From: Blattabacterium cuenoti
GTDB taxonomy: Bacteria > Bacteroidota > Bacteroidia > Flavobacteriales > Blattabacteriaceae
Assembly (NCBI RefSeq): GCF_014252035.1
Contig: NZ_CP059207.1
Span: forward strand, 461,578-525,577
Reading direction: 5' to 3'
DNA: 64,000 nucleotides
Position 1 is the first letter of the stretch; each line of letters opens with the position of its first letter. Of this stretch, positions 29,734 to 37,097 are shown piece by piece. The notes under the pieces are model-generated. The model ran no database searches. It saw only the letters and a program-made list of their open reading frames with translations, and was not told the DNA's origin. The position numbers and the translations under genes are program-made.

Positions 29734-31152
29734 ATGAGTAATCATCATTATGATATTGTAGTTATTGGTGCTGGTCCAGGAGGATATATATCTGCCATTA
29801 GATCAAGTCAATTAGGATTTAAAACAGCAATTGTAGAAAAGTACGAAAATTTAGGAGGTACATGTTTAAATGTAGGTTGTATACCATCTAAATCTCTTTT
29901 AGATTCTTCTAAATATTTTTCATTAGCGAAAAAAGATTTCAATTTACACGGAATTTTTTTTAAAGAAATATATCTAGATTTTGAGAAAATGATGTATAGA
30001 AAAAATAATATAGTTAAAACTATAAATAATGGAATTAGATATTTATTGAATAAAAATAAGATCGATTTTTATCAAGGAATTGCATCATTTATAAATAGTA
30101 ATACCATATCAATTAAATCTTTATCTAAAAAAAATAAACTTTATTTTAAATTTTGTATAATATCTACTGGATCTAAACCAGCATGTATACCAAATTTAAA
30201 TTTTAGTAAAAAGAATAGAATCATTTCTTCTACAGAAGCTTTATCGTTAAAAGAAATACCAAAAAAACTAATAATAGTTGGAGGTGGAATTATTGGATTA
30301 GAAATAGGTTCCATATTTAATAGAATAGGTAGCGAAGTCATAATCATAGAAGGTATGAGTAGAATAATACCTGGTATGGATATATCTTTAAGTGAAGAAA
30401 TGAAAAAAATACTAAAAAAATCCTACATAAAAATAGAAACTTCTTTAGTTATTAATAATATAGTTACAGAAAATAATAATAAAGTATCTATTTTTGCTCA
30501 ACATAAAAAAAAAGGTGATAAAATAAAATTCACAGGAGATTACTGTCTTTTATCCATAGGGAGAATTCCAAATACATATAGCTTAAATTTGGAAAATATA
30601 GGAATAAAAAAAGATAAAAAAGGATTTATTGTAGTTAATACTCATCTACAAAGTAGTATAAAAAATATTTATGCTATTGGAGATGTTATAGGTGGAAAAA
30701 TGTTAGCCCACAAAGCAGAAGATGAAGGATTATATGTAGCAGAACATATAGCAGGACAAAAACCTAATACTATCAATTATAATTTGATCCCTTCAATAAT
30801 TTATACTCATCCAGAGGTCGCTAGTGTTGGAAAAACAGAGTGTGAAATAAAAAATGATAAAATAGAATATAATATTGGTTTATTTCCAATGAAAATATTA
30901 GGTAGGGCTAGAACCAGTGGATGTACAGAAGGTTTTTTGAAAATGATTACTGATAAAAAAACAGATAAAATATTAGGAATTCATATAATAGGAGATCATG
31001 CATCAGATATGATTATGGAAGCAACTGTTGCCATGGAATTTCACTCTTCTTCTGAAGATATATACAGAATATGTCATCCTCATCCTACTTATAGCGAATC
31101 TTTTAAAGAAGCAGCATTATTAAGTTTTGAAAATAGATCTATACATATGTAA
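29734..31152 (+). CDS. lpd: Dihydrolipoamide dehydrogenase (E3)
   Basis: Flavoenzyme that reoxidises lipoamide in the pyruvate and 2-oxoglutarate dehydrogenase complexes. It has 472 residues. The N-terminal FAD motif is VIGAGPGGYISAI, the redox disulfide is GGTCLNVGCIPSK near residues 42-54, the NAD domain has VGGGIIGLEIGSIF, a second FAD segment is IYAIGDVIGGKMLAHKA, and the catalytic His-Glu pair lies in HPHPTYSESF. E1 and E2 genes are not adjacent; this is a stand-alone copy after the DHS-like gene. Confidence 0.96.
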   Translation: MSNHHYDIVVIGAGPGGYISAIRSSQLGFKTAIVEKYENLGGTCLNVGCIPSKSLLDSSKYFSLAKKDFNLHGIFFKEIYLDFEKMMYRKNNIVKTINNGIRYLLNKNKIDFYQGIASFINSNTISIKSLSKKNKLYFKFCIISTGSKPACIPNLNFSKKNRIISSTEALSLKEIPKKLIIVGGGIIGLEIGSIFNRIGSEVIIIEGMSRIIPGMDISLSEEMKKILKKSYIKIETSLVINNIVTENNNKVSIFAQHKKKGDKIKFTGDYCLLSIGRIPNTYSLNLENIGIKKDKKGFIVVNTHLQSSIKNIYAIGDVIGGKMLAHKAEDEGLYVAEHIAGQKPNTINYNLIPSIIYTHPEVASVGKTECEIKNDKIEYNIGLFPMKILGRARTSGCTEGFLKMITDKKTDKILGIHIIGDHASDMIMEATVAMEFHSSSEDIYRICHPHPTYSESFKEAALLSFENRSIHM

Positions 31153-31472
31153 TATTTATTATTCGTGTTGTTATATTATATCAATTATTATTGGTTGGTT
31201 AATAATAATTTATGTTCCTATGTATGATGATGATGGGTAGGTAGTTTTCCTTTTTTATATAAAAAATTGGTCTTGATAAAGTAAGTTAAGTGTTTAGAAC
31301 CGATAATCCTATGATGATATGCAGAAAGTGGATCAGGGTGCGATATTTGTTTCTAAAATATAGTAAATAATATTGATGAATGCGGATTTCATTCTTGTAT
31401 TCTTTCCCCATAAAAAAAATACAATATTTTTTTTATATTATTTTTTTAAAAAAATTATAGTTTAATTCCATA
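31153..31472. other. 320-bp gap without recognisable gene; possible ncRNA or gene relic
   Basis: Between the lpd stop and the ferredoxin stop (convergent genes) lies sequence visibly richer in G than other gaps here, especially 31270-31345 (for example GTGGATCAGGGTGCG). TTTAGAA (31293-31299) can pair with TTCTAAA (31351-31357), closing a roughly 65-nt segment; TTTTTTATATAAAAAA near 31251-31266 is a palindrome. I found no match to RNase P RNA, tmRNA, SRP RNA or tRNA core motifs. The minus strand has an open stretch of over 40 codons without a start codon, not credible as a gene on its own. The right end holds a terminator-like hairpin. Confidence 0.5.
31410..31436. terminator. Perfect inverted repeat, likely bidirectional terminator
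   Basis: A 12-bp perfect inverted repeat (31410-31421 against 31425-31436) has a 3-nt loop; its arms are almost pure A and T tracts (ATAAAAAAAATA / TATTTTTTTTAT). It ends 36 bp before the ferredoxin stop codon and lies between convergent genes, so it could stop transcription in both directions. A/T-only stems are weak, hence the moderate confidence. Confidence 0.5.
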
Positions 31473-31787
31473 TTAATTATATAAAAAATTCTTTTTTTTA
31501 ATAAGTTCTTCTTTAGTTTCAGATATATTTATCACACAACAATTCACTGGACATACCATAATACATTGTGGTTCCTCATAAAAACCAATACATTCAGTAC
31601 ATTTTTCTGGAACAATAAAATATGTATTTTTTTTTATTGGTTCTTGTAAATTATTAAAAATTTCATTATTTTTTTTATTTCCATCTGACATTCTCCATTT
31701 TTTACCTCCTTCATAAATTGCATGATTAGGACATTCTAGTTCACAAGCTCCACAATTAATGCATTCTTCTGTTATCTTTATAGACAT
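31473..31787 (-). CDS. Dicluster 4Fe-4S ferredoxin
   Basis: Small soluble electron carrier. It has 104 residues. The first cluster motif is CINCGACELECPNHAI at residues 11-26. The second is spaced differently: CTECIGFYEEPQC, then VCPVNCC, the insertion-bearing form known in Bacteroidota and Allochromatium-type 2[4Fe-4S] ferredoxins. It is divergent from the acyl-CoA reductase gene, starting only 28 bp away; in Bacteroidota these two often neighbour each other, which suggests a shared role, but the redox partner cannot be seen from sequence. Confidence 0.92.
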   Translation of the reverse strand: MSIKITEECINCGACELECPNHAIYEGGKKWRMSDGNKKNNEIFNNLQEPIKKNTYFIVPEKCTECIGFYEEPQCIMVCPVNCCVINISETKEELIKKKNFLYN

Positions 31788-31815
31788 ATGTTGTTGTTAT
31801 TAAAATAAATAAAAA

Positions 31816-32871
31816 ATGATTGATACTTTTGACAAATTAGGCCAAATTTTAAGAGAATTTAAAAAATTTTACATAAATAAAAAATTTGAATATTTATTTC
31901 TGAATAGGAAATTTTTTTATTCTATGAAAAAAGTAATTCAAAAAACTATTATAAAAAATAACTGGTTCCAAATAGAAGACTTACTTCTAAGCATAGAACA
32001 ATGGGGTTTAACACTAACAAAAGAAAATCTAGAATATTGGATAAATAAAGAATATTTAAAAAAAAATAAAAAAATAAAAAATGTTCTCGTAATTATGCCG
32101 GGAAATATTCCAATAGCAGGATTTCATGATTTTTTATGTGTTCTTATATCTGGTCATAATATAATAATAAAATTATCTCAAAAAGATAATGTGATGCTTC
32201 CTTTTTTATGTAACATTATAAAACAAGAAAATATAACATTAAAATATAGAATTAAATTCACTAAAAATATTTTCAAGGAAAAATATGATTGTGTTATAGC
32301 TACTGGAAATAATAATACAGCTCGTTATTTTGAATATTATTTTCGAAATAAACATCTTTTGTTACGTAAGAATAGAACTTCAATAGGAGTTTTGAGAGGT
32401 AATGAAAATGATGAAGATTTAATTTCTTTGAATAAAGATATACTTTCTTATTCTGGAAGAGGATGCAGAAATGTAGGAAAAATATTTATACCTTATAAAT
32501 ACAATATCAATTCTATTTTTGAAAAATCATTTTTATATCAAAATATTCTTAAAAAGAATAAAAAATATATGGACAATTACAAATACTATTTATCTATATA
32601 TAATATGAATAGAGTAAATATAAAAAATAATTCCTTTATGATTTTTTTAGAAAAAAAAAATCACTATTATAGTCCTATATCAGTTATTTATTATGAATAT
32701 TATAAAGATTTAAAAAAACTTAGAGATAATATCATGAATGACAAAAAAGAATATATACAATGCATTGTATCTAAAAATTTTTTAAAAGGAGAAACATCAT
32801 TTGGTAAAACACAATATCCGAAATTAGATGATTATGCAGATGGAATGAATACAATTAAATTCTTATCTTAA
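31816..32871 (+). CDS. Acyl-CoA reductase, LuxC family
   Basis: LuxC-type enzymes of the aldehyde dehydrogenase superfamily reduce acyl-CoA to aldehyde. It has 351 residues, the size of the Bacteroidota group. Recognisable features are VIMPGNIPIAGFHDFLCVL (nucleotide-binding region), KLSQKDNVMLPFL, VIATGNNNTARYFEYYF, RKNRTSIGVLRGNE, and the likely catalytic Cys in SYSGRGCRNVGKIF. The last 17 bp overlap the 3' end of ribD on the other strand. The physiological substrate in this lineage is unknown; no luciferase genes are present. Confidence 0.82.
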   Translation: MIDTFDKLGQILREFKKFYINKKFEYLFLNRKFFYSMKKVIQKTIIKNNWFQIEDLLLSIEQWGLTLTKENLEYWINKEYLKKNKKIKNVLVIMPGNIPIAGFHDFLCVLISGHNIIIKLSQKDNVMLPFLCNIIKQENITLKYRIKFTKNIFKEKYDCVIATGNNNTARYFEYYFRNKHLLLRKNRTSIGVLRGNENDEDLISLNKDILSYSGRGCRNVGKIFIPYKYNINSIFEKSFLYQNILKKNKKYMDNYKYYLSIYNMNRVNIKNNSFMIFLEKKNHYYSPISVIYYEYYKDLKKLRDNIMNDKKEYIQCIVSKNFLKGETSFGKTQYPKLDDYADGMNTIKFLS

Positions 32872-33820
32872 AAAATAACATATTTTGATCAATATTTAAA
32901 CATTTTAATGTTTTCCCTTTGATTTTAGGTGCTTCTATCCCATTTTTTAATATGATATTATTAGATACAAATATTCTACATTCATCCCATATATCTTTTT
33001 TTATGAAATTTTCCAATGTATTCCTATCACCTTCTACAATTAAAGATTGTATGCATTTTTTATATAAATGATTTAATATATTTTTTTTTTCTGTAAAAAT
33101 AATACTTTCTTGATTACCATTTTCTATATAAAAATTTGGGATGTTTAATTTTTTATCAATAAAAATTTTAATTGGATTTTTTCCATACCATTTTCTAACA
33201 TTTAATTTTGTATTTTCATTGAATACAGTTTTTTTTTTTATTAAAATGCTATCTTCCTCAGATCTCCATTTATGATTTAATTGACTAGAAATAATTCCAC
33301 ATTTATTATTCGAAGAGTACATAATAAATCCATCATTACTTTGAACCCATTTTAATATTACATAAGGTCTTTTTTTTTCATGAAAAGTAAAAAAACGTTT
33401 ATTTAAAATTAAGCACTGATCACTTAAAAAATTTTCTATTACTTTTACTCCATTTTTTACTAGTTTTTTTATTCCTATGCCATTTAACTTTTTATTTGGA
33501 TTTTTCATACCTATTACAACTCTTGGTATTTTTTTTTTAATGATTAAATCTATAACGCAATGAGTTGTTTTTCTGAAATGAACACATGGTTCTAATGTGA
33601 CATAAAGTGTAGAGTCTACAAATATATTTTTATTTTTAATTTGATTGATAGCTATTTTTTCTGCATGATTTTTCCTATTCCATGCTTCCGATATTACTAA
33701 TCCATTTTTCACTATAACACATCCTACCATAGGATTGGGAGAAACTATACCTAGTCCATTTTTTGCCAATTGTATAGCCCTTTTCATAAAAATTTCTTCT
33801 TTTTTTTCAATTAATAACAT
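32855..33820 (-). CDS. ribD: Bifunctional riboflavin biosynthesis protein RibD
   Basis: Deaminase plus reductase acting on the second and third steps of riboflavin synthesis. It has 321 residues. The N-terminal deaminase (to about residue 145) has NPMVGCVIVKNG, zinc-ligand His in NHAEKIAI, and LEPCVHFRKTTHC carrying the two zinc cysteines; the usual G-K/R-T-P-P between them has drifted to RKTTH. The C-terminal reductase starts at RPYVILKWVQSNDGF and includes SLIVEGDRNTLENF in place of the usual VEGG. These substitutions are mild. It follows aroE by 12 bp and overlaps the acyl-CoA reductase gene convergently. Confidence 0.93.
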   Translation of the reverse strand: MLLIEKKEEIFMKRAIQLAKNGLGIVSPNPMVGCVIVKNGLVISEAWNRKNHAEKIAINQIKNKNIFVDSTLYVTLEPCVHFRKTTHCVIDLIIKKKIPRVVIGMKNPNKKLNGIGIKKLVKNGVKVIENFLSDQCLILNKRFFTFHEKKRPYVILKWVQSNDGFIMYSSNNKCGIISSQLNHKWRSEEDSILIKKKTVFNENTKLNVRKWYGKNPIKIFIDKKLNIPNFYIENGNQESIIFTEKKNILNHLYKKCIQSLIVEGDRNTLENFIKKDIWDECRIFVSNNIILKNGIEAPKIKGKTLKCLNIDQNMLFFKIRI

Positions 33821-33832
33821 TTGTTATTATTG

Positions 33833-34588
33833 TTATGACTGATTCCATATTTTCCATGATTCATTTGCTTGAATGTATAACATTTTTAGTCCATTTCTGA
33901 TAATAGCACCTTTTTTTTCTGCTTTTTTTAAAAATAAACTTTTACTTGGATTATATACTAAATCATAAAAATAATGTTTTTTAGAAACAAACTGATAAGG
34001 AATAGGTGGACAAAAATTGGTATTGGGATATGTACCAACTGGTGTACAGTTTATGATAATTTTATAATATTCTAGGATATCTTGATTTAAATCATCATAG
34101 GATAAAAAACATTTTTTTTTATTTCTAGATACGAATTTATATGAAAAATTTAAGTTTTTTAAAACAAAGGACACTGCTTTTGCAGCTCCTCCAGTTCCTA
34201 AAATCAAAACTTTGGTACTTTTTTCACGAATAAATTGAATATCTTTTTTAAAAGATAATTCAAATCCAATAACATCAGTATTATATCCAATAATATTTTT
34301 CTTATCAAGAATTTTTATTACATTTACAGATCCTACTTTTTTTGCTTTTTCATCGACTTTTGTTAAAAATTTAATTATGTTAGTTTTATAAGGAATAGTC
34401 ACATTACATCCTTTTAAATAAGGAATTTTAAAAATATGTGAAACTTTATCTATTTGGTTAATATCAAAAATTTTATAATCCACATTATATAATGATTCTT
34501 TTTTAAATTTTTCCAAAAAAAAATTTCTTGAAAAAGAATAAACTATATTTTTACCAATTAATCCAAATAAAATTTGATTATTTATCAT
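33833..34588 (-). CDS. aroE: Shikimate dehydrogenase
   Basis: Reduces 3-dehydroshikimate to shikimate on the aromatic amino acid pathway. It has 251 residues. It begins FGLIGKNIVYSFSRNFF (shikimate-binding Ser positions), then GCNVTIPYKTNIIKFL with the catalytic Lys, GYNTDVIGFELS with the catalytic Asp, LILGTGGAAKAVSFVL for NADP, and GLKMLYIQANESWKIW at the C-terminus. It lies between rpsU and ribD on the minus strand. Its retention points to the symbiont making aromatic amino acids. Confidence 0.95.
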   Translation of the reverse strand: MINNQILFGLIGKNIVYSFSRNFFLEKFKKESLYNVDYKIFDINQIDKVSHIFKIPYLKGCNVTIPYKTNIIKFLTKVDEKAKKVGSVNVIKILDKKNIIGYNTDVIGFELSFKKDIQFIREKSTKVLILGTGGAAKAVSFVLKNLNFSYKFVSRNKKKCFLSYDDLNQDILEYYKIIINCTPVGTYPNTNFCPPIPYQFVSKKHYFYDLVYNPSKSLFLKKAEKKGAIIRNGLKMLYIQANESWKIWNQS

Positions 34589-34602
34589 AAAGTAATATTG
34601 TA

Positions 34603-34800
34603 TTATTCATCTTTTTTTGATTTCATACGTTCTCTATACTTAGCTCTTAAAATTTCATTCCTCCTACCTTCAGAAGGTTTTATATATTGTTGTTTTTCTC
34701 TAAATTCTTTTAAAACACGAGTTTTATCAAATTTTTTTTTACACTTTTTTAAAGCTTTATCAATAGATTCTCCTTCTCTAACTATAGTGATTAAGATCAT
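34603..34800 (-). CDS. rpsU: 30S ribosomal protein S21
   Basis: Small-subunit protein near the 3' end of 16S rRNA. It has 65 residues with the family core EGESIDKALKKCKKKFDKT and EFREKQQYIKPSEGRRNEILRAKYR (in two parts). In Bacteroidota S21 helps to hide the anti-Shine-Dalgarno sequence. The region just before the ATG (AATAAAATAACAAC) has no Shine-Dalgarno-like motif. It is 63 bp downstream of tRNA-Val on the same strand and 14 bp before aroE. Confidence 0.95.
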   Translation of the reverse strand: MILITIVREGESIDKALKKCKKKFDKTRVLKEFREKQQYIKPSEGRRNEILRAKYRERMKSKKDE

Positions 34801-34863
34801 GTTGTTATTTTATTTAAAAGTAAAATTAAAATAATTGAAAATATATTATTTATTTAAATGAAA

Positions 34864-34938
34864 TGGACATTATCGGATTTGAACCGATGACCTCTACTCT
34901 GTCAAAGTAGTGCTCTAAACCAACTGAGCTAAATGTCC
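34864..34938 (-). tRNA. trnV: tRNA-Val (anticodon GAC)
   Basis: A 75-nt cloverleaf with acceptor GGACATT/AATGTCC, discriminator A, and anticodon stem-loop CTACTTTGACAGAGTAG, anticodon GAC. T arm GGTTCAAATCC. No CCA is encoded. Upstream of rpsU on the same strand. Confidence 0.96.
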
Positions 34939-35006
34939 TAGTTTTTTTATATTATCAATTAACAAAATTAAGTATTTTCTAAAAAAAACTATTTATTTCT
35001 AGTAAT

Positions 35007-37097
35007 ATGTTCTATAATGTTTTAAAAAAGTCCATAAAAGATTTAAATATATTAAGTTCAAAAAAAATTTCTTTACTGAATTCGGAATTAAATATCTATA
35101 CATATGAAGATTTACTATTCTATTTTCCAAAAAAATATATTCAATTACCTAAATCAAAAAATATATCAGAATTGTTGATAAATAATACAAAAAATTTCAA
35201 CAATTTTGTAAAAATATTAGGAAAGATTACCAGCTTCAAAGAAGTAAAAACTAAAAAAAAAAAGAAAGTATTAATCGCTCGTTTTGAAGATAATACAGGA
35301 TACGTCGAATTAATATGGTTTCATAAGATTAACTTTTATAAAAAAATAAGAATAAATACTACAATCATAGTTTGTGGAAAAATGAATTTTTTCCAAAAAA
35401 AAATACAAATTATTCATCCAAATATTGAATATGAAAATTTTTCTTTAAAAAAAGAGTATTCCATATATCCCATATATCTTATTCCAAAAAAATTAAAAAA
35501 TGTAGGATTTAGTAATTTATTATTAATTAATATATTAAAAAATTTAATTAAAGAATCAAAAGATTATATAGAAGATTTTTTTTTTCAAAAATTTTTAAAA
35601 AAAAAATTGACGACAAAAAAAGAAGCTTTAACACAAATTCACTTTCCAAAATCTTTTAAAAAAGTATTGGAAGCAAAATATTCTTTAAAATTTGAAGAAC
35701 TTTTTTTTATGAAACTATTTCTTTTATCAAAAAAAAGTATTACATGCAGTAATGCGTTTATAAAAATAGGAGAAAATTTTCAAAATTTTTATAAAAACTT
35801 TCTTCCTTTTTCCTTAACAGAAGAACAAAAAAAAGTATTTAAAGAAATATGGAACGATTTAAAAAAACCTATTAGAATGAATAGATTATTACAAGGAGAA
35901 GTAGGTTCTGGTAAAACCATAATAGCTTTATTAGCTATTTTAGCTGCTATAGATAATGGATTTCAATCATGTATAATGGCACCTACAGAGGTTTTAGCTA
36001 TTCAACATTATCAATATATAATGAAAATGTTTTCAAAAATTGGAGTAAAAGTTTCTTTGCTAACTAGATCAACTTCTATTTCTGTTAGAAAAAAAATTTA
36101 TAATGATATATTAAAGGGAATAATCCATGTGATAATTGGAACACATACATTAATTCAAAAAAAAGTTCAATTCAATAATTTAGGATTAGCTATTATAGAT
36201 GAACAACAACGTTTTGGAGTTAGGCAAAGATCTTATCTTTGTGATAAAAATGATAAAAAATTACTTCCTCATACTCTAATCATGACTGCAACACCTATTC
36301 CTAGAACATTAGCTAAAATCATATATCATGATTTGAATATATCTATAATAAAAAAAACACCCTCAGGGAGGAAACCTATCAAAACAATTCATTTTCTAGA
36401 TAAAAATAGGAAAAATGCTTTTGAAATAATAAGAAATCAAATATTAAAAGGAAGACAAATATATATTGTTTATCCATGTATTACAAATGGATATAAATGT
36501 AAAAGCCTCATAGAGGGATATAAAGAAATAAAAAATATATTTCGATCCTTTGAATATCAAATAGGAATTTTACATGGTCAAATGAATTCTCAAGAAAAAA
36601 AAACACAAATTAATCTTTTTTTTCATGGAAAAACAAAAATAATGATATGTACTTCTGTGATAGAAGTTGGAATAAATGTTCCAAACGCAACAGTTATTTT
36701 AATAGAAAATGCAAACTTTTTTGGATTATCTCAACTTCATCAGTTAAGAGGAAGGGTAGGAAGAGGAATACATCAAAGTTATTGCATACTTACTACAAAT
36801 GAAAATATTGGATTAAAAGGAAAATCTAAAATAGAAATAATGTGCAAAACAAATAATGGATTAGAAATAGCGAAAAAAGACCTTCAACAAAGAGGATGTG
36901 GAGATATAATAGGAACAAAACAAAGTGGAAAAAATTATTTTCATATTGTTAATCCTATAAAAGATTATGAAATATTAAAAGAAGTTTTTCCTATTGCTGA
37001 AAAATTTTTTCAGAAAAATCCAAATTTTATAAAAGAAAAAAAAAATCTTTGGAATTATCAGTGGATGAAAAATAGATTTAAAAGTCTATGTCTCTAA
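35007..37097 (+). CDS. recG: ATP-dependent DNA helicase RecG
   Basis: Branch-migration helicase acting on stalled forks and Holliday junctions. It has 696 residues. An N-terminal OB-fold wedge domain (around VKILGKITSFKEVKTK and YVELIWFHKINFY) is followed by the helicase core: LQGEVGSGKTIIALLA near residue 297 (motif I), APTEVLAIQHY, DEQQRFGVRQR (motif II), MTATPIPRTLA (motif III), TSVIEVGINVPNAT and HQLRGRVGRG. The 3' end overlaps uvrD by 10 bp. Retention of recG beside uvrD and mutS shows a moderately complete repair set. Confidence 0.96.
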   Translation: MFYNVLKKSIKDLNILSSKKISLLNSELNIYTYEDLLFYFPKKYIQLPKSKNISELLINNTKNFNNFVKILGKITSFKEVKTKKKKKVLIARFEDNTGYVELIWFHKINFYKKIRINTTIIVCGKMNFFQKKIQIIHPNIEYENFSLKKEYSIYPIYLIPKKLKNVGFSNLLLINILKNLIKESKDYIEDFFFQKFLKKKLTTKKEALTQIHFPKSFKKVLEAKYSLKFEELFFMKLFLLSKKSITCSNAFIKIGENFQNFYKNFLPFSLTEEQKKVFKEIWNDLKKPIRMNRLLQGEVGSGKTIIALLAILAAIDNGFQSCIMAPTEVLAIQHYQYIMKMFSKIGVKVSLLTRSTSISVRKKIYNDILKGIIHVIIGTHTLIQKKVQFNNLGLAIIDEQQRFGVRQRSYLCDKNDKKLLPHTLIMTATPIPRTLAKIIYHDLNISIIKKTPSGRKPIKTIHFLDKNRKNAFEIIRNQILKGRQIYIVYPCITNGYKCKSLIEGYKEIKNIFRSFEYQIGILHGQMNSQEKKTQINLFFHGKTKIMICTSVIEVGINVPNATVILIENANFFGLSQLHQLRGRVGRGIHQSYCILTTNENIGLKGKSKIEIMCKTNNGLEIAKKDLQQRGCGDIIGTKQSGKNYFHIVNPIKDYEILKEVFPIAEKFFQKNPNFIKEKKNLWNYQWMKNRFKSLCL

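Noticed and set aside
31270-31345. TPP riboswitch or SRP RNA in the lpd-ferredoxin gap
   Set aside because: The piece GATCAGGGTG resembled parts of both, but the paired conserved segments (CTGAGA for TPP, GGAAGCAG for SRP) are missing, and both flanking genes end here, so no gene could be controlled by a leader riboswitch.
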